Part shown: in pieces, positions 54,987-64,000 of the stretch
Position numbering within the stretch: the first letter of the stretch is position 1
Layout: each line of letters opens with the position of its first letter
From: Saturnia japonica
Lineage: Eukaryota > Arthropoda > Insecta > Lepidoptera > Saturniidae
Reading direction: 5' to 3'
DNA: 64,000 nucleotides
NCBI GenBank assembly: GCA_033032175.1
Contig: CM065314.1
Coordinates: 310,001-374,000, forward strand
Made by a program: the position numbers and the translations under genes
The notes under the pieces: model-generated
Database searches by the model: none
The model's input: the letters and a program-made list of their open reading frames with translations, nothing else
What the model was told of the DNA's origin: nothing

Positions 54987-57395
54987 TGATGATATAGCGG
55001 AGATAACAAGTTATATAGGCTTTAAAAGTATTCGATTGTGGAAATAATCATACTACGAGTAGGTATCTAACTAAATAAAATTTTTATAAAGGTATGGTCT
55101 CGGTTAATTATTAGAATTTTATTGATAAACGATATCTTATTGATATACCTATCGTTATAGTTAATTATCTAGAATCGATGTAATTTGATCAATACGAGAG
55201 TTGTTAATATTTGGGAAATTGTTTTAAACACATTATAATCAATATTATGATAGAATATACATATAGACAGTTTAAATAACCCAAAAATATGGTAAATTTT
55301 TAAACCATACACTTTTTGGTATGTGGGTGTGGTGCTAGCGTAGCGCTGTTAGCAGCGCGTCCAGCGAAAGAAAGCAAAAGAAGCGTAGAGAAAGTTAAAA
55401 CAAAAAAATGCAATATGGTTGTTGATACAATTAAGAGTTCTCTTCAACAACTCTTTTTACGACTTGATAGGTCCCTCGCCCTAATTATCACAAGAGGTGT
55501 GGGTCTCTTGACCCGCACTACGAAGAGCCGGCTGCCGGCTCGGAGGACCGTTTTTACTTTGTTCTCACGTCGTTCGAGTGTTCTCTTGTGCCTTTATTTT
55601 AATAATATTCTTAACCTGGGATATATTTAGCTCAAGAAGTCTTTTGAAAAAATATACATTAATTTTACTGTAATGATGCAGTCGAAGAAGTAACACGCTA
55701 AATCTAACCTATCTATCTGACTGGCTGTCAAGTGAGGCTACTGCATGCTACTGCCTAATGGCACAACACAGACATAACTTTAACCTGAGGGTGGTAAACA
55801 CTTTGGTGATCATTTATAAATTCCTTACTACCTTTCACTGATAACATTATGAAGCGATGATAAGCAGAGATGACTCGCAAAGTGAAATAAAGCTTTGAAG
55901 ATATTAGGATAAATTGTAAATTTCGTTGAATGATAGTATGTACATTGCGGTTGAAATACGATGGTGAGGGCTCGTGCGCGCGCGATGTGGCTAACGGCAT
56001 TCGATAGGTCCTTCTCGGAAGTGCACTTGCGATGTTATCTAAGTCTATCTAGTGGCTAGTGTAACCTGACCCTCGCATTTATACTTTACGTAGGCACATA
56101 TATATACTTCTCTAAGTAACTACTTTCAACATTTGCTGTATTCAGTTAAGATGATAATAAAATACAAATTCCACCTGCAGTTGTTAAAGATGCCCAGGAA
56201 GTCCTGACAAGTAATTCAATGAGAACATTATTTTCTGTGTGTAGTATCTATTGTTATTAATATATTTATTCTGATATAGCCAAACGGTAATGATACATCA
56301 CTTTATATAATGGTATTTGTGTAGATTACAGTTGAAAAATAACGGCATTCCTTGCAGTTGTTGGTGCTATAGGTACTGGCATGTATGTTGTCTCTTCATT
56401 TCCTCATTCATAAGCTATCTTTTTAATTTCATACTAAAGTGTAACGGTGTAGTTCTTTATTAACTTAGAAAGATATAAACCTAACGCAATAATATAACCA
56501 CGTCTCTTCCAAATTACATATAAGCCCATATTAGGTACTGTATTAAAAAAAAAAATGTATGTTCTAAATGACGGCTGCAACTTCTAAAACTTCTTATATG
56601 ATAGTGAAATCCATGTGAAAATGTATTTACAAACGAACAGACGGATATATTTGTTTTATATAACTCGACCCGGTATTGATAATGCGGTGTAGGAGATGCG
56701 CACGCGCACGCTCCCTCTTACGTCTCAACTACGTCGCCATGATTGCTATTGTTAATGTTGTTTATTGTTACTGTTATTATTATCTAAATAAATAATGTTT
56801 ATCAATATGTAAAGGAAGATATGTTTTCGTTTTTTGCAAAGTTGTTTTGGATGTAGGTACAAGGGGCATGCCAGTTCATGCTCCTTAAATCTGGTGTTTT
56901 TACTGAACTGATGTTTCAAGTATACAACTTCTTCAACCCCGGTGGCAATTCTTAGGGATGTTAATTTAAGGGTGTAAATTAATATATTTTTTTCTTATTG
57001 CAGTTTTATCTTACTTACTAGTCTTGTACCTTGTATCTTTTTTGTAATTTACGTGGATAGCAAAATTAAACTGTACATGCCCCTCCATACAAAATATTTT
57101 GCCAATCATGATATTTGTCTGTATGTTTTGTTAACAGCAGCAATATAAGATTTAAATTGATGTTTCAATTATAAATTTTGATAAAGAATTAGTCAGGAAA
57201 AACACCACCTATTGTATACATGACATTTATTGAATATAATTATGCGAGGGAAGTTATATATCAATTGTAGAGATAGGATTGTGAGAGTAGTGAGTTACAC
57301 GTAGGTATGTAGTAGATATGTCTCAATTGATAATAGTTACGTAAAGCTTGTATTGCAATTGTATATCATACAGGTCGAACATATTCCAATAGCTC
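54987..57395. other. unannotated sequence
   Basis: No supported gene. The 104-codon frame at 55316-55630 (+) is basic and partly GC-rich, begins MVCGCGASVALLAARP and has no recognisable domain; it is left uncalled. The 81-codon minus frame at 55755-56000 is also unrecognised. A GGGTGGTAAAC-type fragment near 55787 faintly resembles the short repeat at 9898. Confidence 0.35.
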
Positions 57396-57397
57396 GT

Positions 57398-57475
57398 TCG
57401 TGAACATCGCGAGGTCGCCATTCCGAGCCGCGCCCGCCTCGCCCGCCGCGTCTCGCCAATCGACCATTCGACGCA
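57398..57475. promoter_or_regulatory. GC-rich island
   Basis: GAGCCGCGCCCGCCTCGCCC and GCCGCGTCTCGCC in AT-rich DNA, similar in composition to the islands at 8641 and 47515. No exon is evident next to it. Confidence 0.2.
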
Positions 57476-58560
57476 GAGAAATGTATTCGGTGTAATTTAC
57501 GATATCAACTGGATGTCTTTTGTAAACGTGTCACAGAATCGTTCGAGTTTAATGGAACGATTTCCATCTATCACCAAAATATTATGAATAAATCACAAAG
57601 GGGGGGGTTTAGGTGAAAATGTAATAATTGAAAACTCTTCTTTATCCATAACTACGTTACCATAGCAACGTTAGGTTCCGTATCCAGCAGTGATGGGCGA
57701 GGTAGCTAGGTGGCGGGTGCTGGAGGGGTGTACAGCGGTTTAATAGATCCATTTCATGGATCCTAGATACGCAGCCATAATCTTAAAACGTGATTTGGAA
57801 ATAGTTAAATTTTTTGGGGTATATCATTGCGAATAATGTTATGTAATATACAATTTAGTTTGCGTTATGTTCAATCAGGTTCTACTTCTCTACTGCTTTT
57901 TGATGTCGAGATGTTGGTGTTTCAACATCACTATATCCAAATATTGTTAATTATACACCATAGGCCTCTCGCGTTATGAACCACTCTGCTGAACTGCAAT
58001 CTACCGTAACTAGTAGTTTTACCTGTATCCCCTCAAATTACTAGGTTTGAAGATCTATATACCTACAAGCTCAAGAAATCAGTCAATCTTAAGGTACGCA
58101 GGCGTTGATCTAAAGCCCAGTTCATTAAAATTGTTTGATGTAAACCATGTGTAGTGCATTGTAGAACTATAATATACCTAAATATATGCAATATAATGTG
58201 TATATTTATACTATTTATATAAGCCTATCTACACCGAGACATAAACACACACGGTACAGTCAGAGTCAATACACTATCTTGCGCGTATCGCGTCAGTTGC
58301 AGGAAAGTTATGGGCGAGAGTGGACGTGTTACGAGTAAGTGCGTGCTGAGCTTATGATACACCTGGATAAACTGCACCATGTTTATTCTTTCATTTATTA
58401 TAATAATTATTTAAACAGATTTGAACACGCTGATTTTTGCAATTACCAGTCAAATTTGAAAAACTATTTTTGCTTTATCTAGCTTATTTATTGAACAAGG
58501 TTATTTAAATGGGTTATATAACTTCAAAGTACAACCTGAAGAAGCGGATCAGTAAGATAG
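57476..58560. other. unannotated sequence
   Basis: No gene or repeat recognised. GGGGGGG run at 57601-57607. Confidence 0.4.
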
Positions 58561-58564
58561 TGTT

Positions 58565-58920
58565 CTATAATGCTAAATTATCAACGACTGTGAATGACGA
58601 ATGCTGTGGTAAGAACAGTGATTTACATTTGAAGTTTACTGCACCGTAGGAGCAAAATGCATTGTCTCGTATGATCAGCTTTTGCGCGTTACGTAACAGA
58701 AGATTAGACAAATAAATAACATTGCCGTTTTGCGGGCCGTTATCGATCCGCAATGCACCGACACTGTTCACAAAGGAGCGAGCGTCCTCCCTCAAACCCG
58801 GGTATCAGTCCTTCTCCACCCGGCCGGATTGGGCAGGGTTGCCTGTAATTATATTGATTACCTTCTGTACAAAATGTTTATTGTGCAATCCGCTGGTTGA
58901 CTGCACTTTTAAAAATTAAA
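58565..58920 (-). other. possible exon or old gene fragment, unidentified
   Basis: A 76-codon frame on the minus strand (58565-58795) reads SFVNSVGALRIDNGPQNGNV, IYLSNLLLRNAQKLIIRDNA and FCSYGAVNFKCKSLFLPQHS, and ends VVDNLAL. Composition is balanced (N, Q, G, D, C, not just AT-driven), unlike the other short frames. The same frame stays open across a single stop upstream (HNKHFVQKVINIITGNPAQS). I recognise no domain. It may be an exon, a captured gene fragment or chance; local base composition (a GC-richer block at 58730-58835) fits any of these. Confidence 0.25.
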
Positions 58921-60180
58921 GTATAATATTGAGTAATATTCGTCTATAGATAAAAAACCTAAAAGCAGTACAAATCTGGAAAAAGTAATAGTTTATTTAT
59001 TTAATTTTCTCTTTGGAAAATTAATGTTTTTGTCTGTGAGTCACGTGATTTGAAACGCCGCGCCGCGCCGAGTTGAAAACGTGACGTCACCATTTAGGAA
59101 ATATGAACGTTACTCTTACGTAATTCTCATATTTGTCACTGTTATTAAACAAAATGACATATAAAATGAATGATAACGTCACGGAACCATCATGCCGCGT
59201 TTTCGTGGAGAACTTTTATTTTAACTATACCATATCTTTAAATCATTTTTTATGGTGTATTAATGAAAAAATAATCATAAGTATTATTTTCAATATATAA
59301 AATGTTTAAAACAATTTCCCAAAAGAAGTTATCTTCCAGATTAAACTACGTACATACAGAGTTATTTTAGAGTTTAGACACATTATTGGTTCTAAACATC
59401 TAATAGAAAGTCACAATCGTTATATTAGCCATAGTCATTAAAGTAAAATTTATATTGGATACGTTACAAGAAAGGCATACAACTATTAGCTACATAAGTT
59501 ACATAACATAATAACAACTCAATGAAGTAGAAGGAAATATAAGGTACGATATATTGTGAACATTTTATGTTCTAATTTAAGAGAGGTAGGGTATAGAGAC
59601 ATTTTTTAAGAGATTTCTCTCTACTTGGAGCAGTACCTTCACCCTACAGAAGATCACAGCCAAATAACCTTGTGTTGTGTTTCTGCGGTGAGTAGGATTT
59701 CCAGAACTCCTTGGGATAGAGGGTACAAGGTTGCCAATGGTATTACAAGCTACAAGCTAGGCTACGATAACCGCTTACCATAAGGTGAGCCGTATGCTTA
59801 TTTGCCACCTTTTTAGTATAAAAATATAATGAACCCAGCATGCGGATATTAAAATATTATTTATTTAATAATATTAATTTTAATTCAAATATATCTGTTG
59901 TGGACATCGCATAATAAATAACTTTGTGGTAAATAGAAATAGTACTTACGTTAGTTCGCTAGTTGCTCGGACACAAAACAAACTATCAGGGCTTGATCTG
60001 GGCATTCATCATTCAAGGCTTCGGCATTAAAAGCCTGTGTTGTGACGTCACTCAATGTGGGGAAGTACACACCACACTAACAAAGGCGGCTCGTGGCTTA
60101 GTGTTTTAATAGAAATGGACTGTGAAACTGAAAAGTTAAATGATAAATACATATTTGTAAATAGTATTCGTTCCATATTC
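58921..60180. other. unannotated sequence with two palindromic CRE motifs
   Basis: No gene was found. TGACGTCA occurs at 59082-59089, directly after a CGCCGCGCCGCGCCG patch (59056-59070), and at 60043-60050. CACGTG lies at 59042-59047. These are binding sequences for bZIP and bHLH factors in general; their use here is inference. Confidence 0.35.
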
Positions 60181-60374
60181 AGTTACAATGGATAAGACAG
60201 CCCTAAAACTCTCCGACTACGGTATGGCATCCCCTTCGGCGCACCTCCGCGTACCTCTGCCGCGTCCCATCCCCTCTGTTATAGTAACAGACCGATGCAA
60301 ATTCGGTTTGCAGAGTACCTACACACTCTACAGTGACCTGCGTTCGTATACCAACAAAATAAAACAGTTAAAAG

Positions 60375-60478
60375 TGGGATAAGCGCTCGCCCCCAAGCCG
60401 CGGTGAAACTGTAATAATAGTCGTCTAAGCCCTTGAGGCTAACCTTCAGTCGTCAGTTCTTAAATAAAACAGGTTTTA
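60375..60478 (+). repeat. third copy of the Jockey-type LINE 3' end
   Basis: TAAGCGCTCGCCCCCAAG, GGTGAAACTGTAATAAT, CCCTTGAGGCTAACC and GTCGTCAGTTC align in order with the 3' ends at 42316-42430 (inverted) and 51559-51657, more diverged. It ends in TTAAATAAAACA in place of a pure poly(A). The 64-codon frame just upstream (60188-60382, starting MDKTALKLSDYGMASPSAHL) may belong to the same insertion but matches nothing I recognise. Confidence 0.7.
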
Positions 60479-62835
60479 CTAAAAACAAAACTTTTGCGAC
60501 AACCACGGCTAAGTTTACTTTTCTTTTGTGGGGGCTAGAGGGGTAACATCAAAAATGATCGCACCCCTGGGAGTTTAACACATGTCATTTAATACTCTAT
60601 TTCTTTTTATTTTAAAATATTTTTGTTTGGAGGGATTTGTTGATAATTCCGGACGTCTCACGTAGAGTTACTCTGGTCGTGTGGTCACACAATGGTCAAA
60701 AGATAGTGAATAATATTAATGCTTTTGCCACTTTGCATAATCCATCGAACTACGTCATTTACATCATGTAAATCAGTTTTTTTTCTTCCGGAAGTAACTT
60801 CAACATTTAATTAAAACAGAAATCATCCTTGACCGGAATGAACGAGGTTATAAGAGATTAGAGTGTCCACTAATAACAATTCTGAATAAAAATGATTATT
60901 TCATGCGAATTTACAATATTGGAAACTCCAATTTATTTATTGTATGTAGAAAAAAATTTGAATGCAATAGAATAAAGCTATACAATAATAGACTTAATAT
61001 ACGAATATAGAAATGTGATCGCGACCGGATCAATGATCCCTTTATCATTAAATAAAAATGAATTAATCTAGTTCCTAAACTGGATCGGATACGGAATAAA
61101 TAAAATAATGCTTATTTATATATATATATATATATATAAATATAAATAAGCCATTAAAAACATCTAAAATCCTCTTGAAGATGAGAGCAATGTTTTTCCA
61201 CAATTAACCCAAAATTAGCTGACGTGTTATTGTAATAATTATTTGCATATTCCGTGCGTTTACTATAATACGGTGTAGCTGTACGGTTTTGGATCAGGGA
61301 CGTTAATTAATTTGTAATAACACGTCGCAATTTCGACTAAGCGCTGACACGCGAGTTAACGCGGTGCGAACCGTATAGCTCCCGGTAAGGGTCCATGCAC
61401 AGTATGCTCTTAAAAGTTTTATTTAAACACTAAAAAAACACATTACATACATTTTACATGATCATTGGTCATTTTTATATCTTCATTTACAAGTGAGGTT
61501 AGCCTAAGTACTAAAATATACGACGATATTATTTATCGTATTTTTGATTTTTCGTACGTCTATATTTCCTTTGGACATTTCGATAGACTAAATTTAGCCC
61601 GGCGCGGTGCGGCGGCTTGCGGCTTGGCTGCCGCGAATGGTTCTGAAGGACCATAATTCTGGTACAGAAGTCGCTAAAGGTTGGCTACTTGTAAAAAAAC
61701 TGGTACCCTCAAGCAAATAGCAAATACTAGGGGCTTAGTAGCGTCGTCCGCCTCTGAGAGCCTTTTTTAGCTAGTCGGTGCTCTAAATTTGCAAACGTCA
61801 GGGGCCTTATTCCATCTTTTAACTCCTAGATGAACAAAACAACAGGGGTATTAAAAGTTCATCGATAATTAAAGTTCGTTTTATTGCGAACCAGCATAAT
61901 GTTTACCTGGTCATGGTACTAGATCCTGAAACCTGGTATTTTGTACTAGGAACCTGGTACTATATGTAAAAAAATACTGAGTGATAAATATATTATTAGA
62001 CAATATACTTTACTGAATTACTAATATTGCGGTGTAGTTGGTAATGTGTGGTATATTTACATGGCATTCGCGCATGCGTTGCACGTTGCTGATGTTACAC
62101 CGGTTGAATACGGTACGGCCACCTGCACCAGACCGAGACGCGCACTACCAAGGTGCTTCTATGTTAACACTTAACACTGAAATTCTTTGTCCGTATGACA
62201 TAAAGATTTATCCATTTGTGAAACGATTACTGCACAATCGCGTTCGTAGTAAGCTAACTAGCCTTTATTAAATACAGGTTAAACAACGTCACGAAGTCAT
62301 TTGCCATTACATGTTTGTAATTGACGTTTGATTTGTTTTTGAGAACGAGGACTAGTTCAGGTCCTAACATGAGTCACGCCGCCTTCAGGAACACTTCCAC
62401 TAATCGTTTCTCTTTCGAGCTCCTCAAATTTCGTGTACTAAATTTCTAAAGAGGACATATTTCGCTTGAAAATGAGGAACATAATTATTTATTTAGCACC
62501 AAACAATATAAGTCTTGGCATGAGAAGATGTCTCTGTTTCTAACTAGTTGTCAAGTTAGATACATGGGCAAGACCTAGGACTGTCATTTGTGAGTCTGGC
62601 TGCTCCGGCGCCACACATGTTTCTTTCTAGGCACCTGAAAGTACCAAATACTTAATCAATCTGGTGAATTTAATGGAATTTAATGAAAAGCCATTTTGTT
62701 CGGACACTAATAAATTTTCAAATTTTTACAAAGGCTAAAGTTGATAACAACAAAGCTCAGTGCAGCAGTACTCCCACGTTGCGTTTCGATCTAAAATGTG
62801 TTCATACACAATGGCTCACTTCGTGTTACATTTCG
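60479..62835. other. unannotated sequence
   Basis: No supported gene. A (TA)n of about 12 repeats lies at 61113-61138, within a larger self-complementary stretch (CTTATTTATATA ... TATAAATATAAATAAG). A GCGCGGTGCGGCGGCTTGCG patch lies near 61601. Confidence 0.4.
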
Positions 62836-63545
62836 ATAAAAAAATCAAAATAATCTTTATTCAATTTAGGCCCTAAGAAGACACTTATGAACGTCAAAAC
62901 ACTACTGCCGGTTCGGAAAATATCCCAGACATCGAGAAGAACCGGTAAGAAACTCGATCGGGTTTATCTTTTTTTTTGTTAACTGTACAAATTTTAATAT
63001 AACAGGTACAATAATAACAGTTTAGTAGATGCACAGAGAGGGAGTCACTTCCCGACATCACTATCATTCACATAATGATCCACCCTACAATAACCTTTTG
63101 ACAGTAAAACCCGCTTGACATGGTCCTTGAACTTGTTGTCAGGTAAATCAGTAATGTGCTTCGGGATCTTGTAATAGAACTTAACACTATTACCTAAAAA
63201 ACTTTTATTAGTCTTACTAAGTCTAAAAGACGGTACGACTAATTTATCTCTATTTATAGTATTAACATTGTGCTGATCTTTGACAAAATCCAGCTTGTCT
63301 AAGTTTTTACGAACATATAATAAGTTATCAAAGATGTATCGGGAGGGCAAAGTTAAAATACTAAATTCGCGGGGTTTCATATTGTAAATTGCTCGAACTG
63401 CCCGTTTTTGTAATATAATATCTACCTCAGCTGCTGAACCCCACAGCAAAATACCGTAAGACATTAAGCTTTGACAGTGAGCGAAGTAGACTAACCTAGC
63501 GGTGGCAATATCTGGCGGAGTAACCTCAATAGGATTACTGACCTC
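62836..63545 (-). mobile_element. 5'-truncated non-LTR LINE with 3' UTR module
   Basis: On the minus strand: ORF C-terminus (63545-63045), 3' UTR, the single-copy module with ACCGGTTCTTCTCGATGTCT and CCGAACCGGCAGTAGTG (62990-62867), then the 3' end AATAAAGATTATTTTGATTT at about 62857-62838. The module is what forms the nine-unit minisatellite at 27505-28612. The 5' part is missing beyond about 63545. Confidence 0.85.
63045..63535 (-). pseudogene. non-LTR LINE polyprotein C-terminus
   Basis: Minus-strand reading gives TARLVYFAHCQSLMSYGILL and WGSAAEVDIILQKRAVRAIY, then YIFDNLLYVRKNLDKLDFVK, NRDKLVVPSFRLSKTNKSFL and DLPDNKFKDHVKRVLLSKGY, ending DSDVGK. This is the region after the RT palm in a non-LTR family common in Lepidoptera (normally CQSLMSYGILLWG-x-AA-x-x-x-x-IF-LQKRAVRAIYN). 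The frame is open for at least 139 codons, so this copy is fairly young, but the RT and endonuclease domains are absent. A decayed relative lies at 47185-47460. Confidence 0.88.
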
Positions 63546-64000
63546 AAAAAATAAGACTACGTTTTTATTTATGATTGATTATAAGCAGCAGCAGCTAGCA
63601 GTGCAAACCTGCTTACTATATGCGTCTCATGAAACAGATTATCACAAAAATTCAAACAAGCGAGGGGAACCGTTCCTAACATAAACGATGTACCTAATTA
63701 TATAATTTTCACAATGGCTGATCTATGTAATTGCAGCTATTGTTCTTAGTTGTTATTCGGCTTCCGTCGACCTTCTCGGTGGGTGCTCTGCATCATGAGC
63801 GCTGAGCGTGCCCGTGGAATACGAGGTCATGACCAGGGACGCGACCGTTGTCAACTCTCAGTGCCGTTTTATTATTCTAGTATTTATAATTAGTTTGCGC
63901 TGTCATTCATCGTTGGGCATGTTTTGGGCTTCTGCAACAGAATCTGCAAATCCTTCGAGTTCATTGTAGCTTGATGAGAATGTACGTCCATTTTATTCAT
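63546..64000. other. unannotated sequence
   Basis: No gene or repeat recognised up to the window's end. A mildly GC-rich patch lies at 63762-63850. Confidence 0.4.

Noticed and set aside
55316..55630. 104-codon plus-strand frame as a gene
   Set aside because: No recognisable domain or signal; composition changes along its length; could not be supported.
60188..60382. 64-codon frame as a host gene
   Set aside because: Runs directly into a LINE 3' end and is probably part of that insertion or chance.

Overview
The window is animal nuclear DNA, AT-rich and dense with repeats. It most likely comes from a moth or butterfly (Lepidoptera). The case rests on the repeat repertoire: a tRNA-headed SINE, a LINE whose 3' end carries the '...gccggttcgg...' module, short Helitron-like elements ending CTAG/CTAA, DD41D and DD34D mariner copies, and 'aactagctgtgccc' repeats. 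This is recognition from memory, not a database search. No host protein-coding gene can be supported anywhere in the 64 kb. The only host gene I am sure of is an isolated tRNA-Glu(UUC) at 45.1 kb. Most short open frames are chance, lie inside satellites, or are transposon debris. The region is a gene desert or the inside of a very long intron; two CAG|GT motifs with pyrimidine tracts on the + strand (6.0 and 47.1 kb) would fit recursive splicing of such an intron.

Layout. 0-13 kb: mostly unique AT-rich DNA with small GC-rich islands, a decayed hAT element (3.2-4.9 kb) split by another repeat, a Helitron-like copy, and LINE and mariner relics. 13.18-19.95 kb: a tandem satellite of about 38 monomers of about 178 bp, with linked variants showing higher-order duplication and one error-ridden monomer that looks like unpolished long-read sequence. 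20-23 kb: mostly unique. 23.3-24.6 kb: a complete mariner with perfect 32-bp inverted repeats, TA target duplication and an intact 359-residue DD41D transposase; this is the only intact protein gene in the window. 24.7-29 kb: Helitron-like element, MITE, LINE 3' end, a 120-bp minisatellite that grew out of a LINE 3' UTR, and a SINE. 29.5-38 kb: three dead mariners from different subfamilies, another MITE and a short complete Helitron-like copy. 38-47 kb: repeats, a 5'-truncated Jockey-type LINE with a likely target duplication, an RTE-type LINE C-terminus, and the tRNA. 47-64 kb: several LINE C-terminal pseudogenes, a second SINE, a 99-bp LINE stub with a 13-bp target duplication, and a 2.2-kb LINE apparently nested inside a Helitron-like element.

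How the parts relate: the genes do not form a pathway. The story is layered transposition. The intact mariner could in principle supply transposase to related ends, and dead relatives lie at 36.8-38.1 kb and 10.5 kb. One LINE family appears as RT fragments (63 and 47 kb), as a single-copy 3' module (62.9 kb) and as an expanded nine-unit array (27.5 kb). Two patches (14.04-14.26 kb and about 53.94-54.01 kb) should be treated as possible assembly errors.
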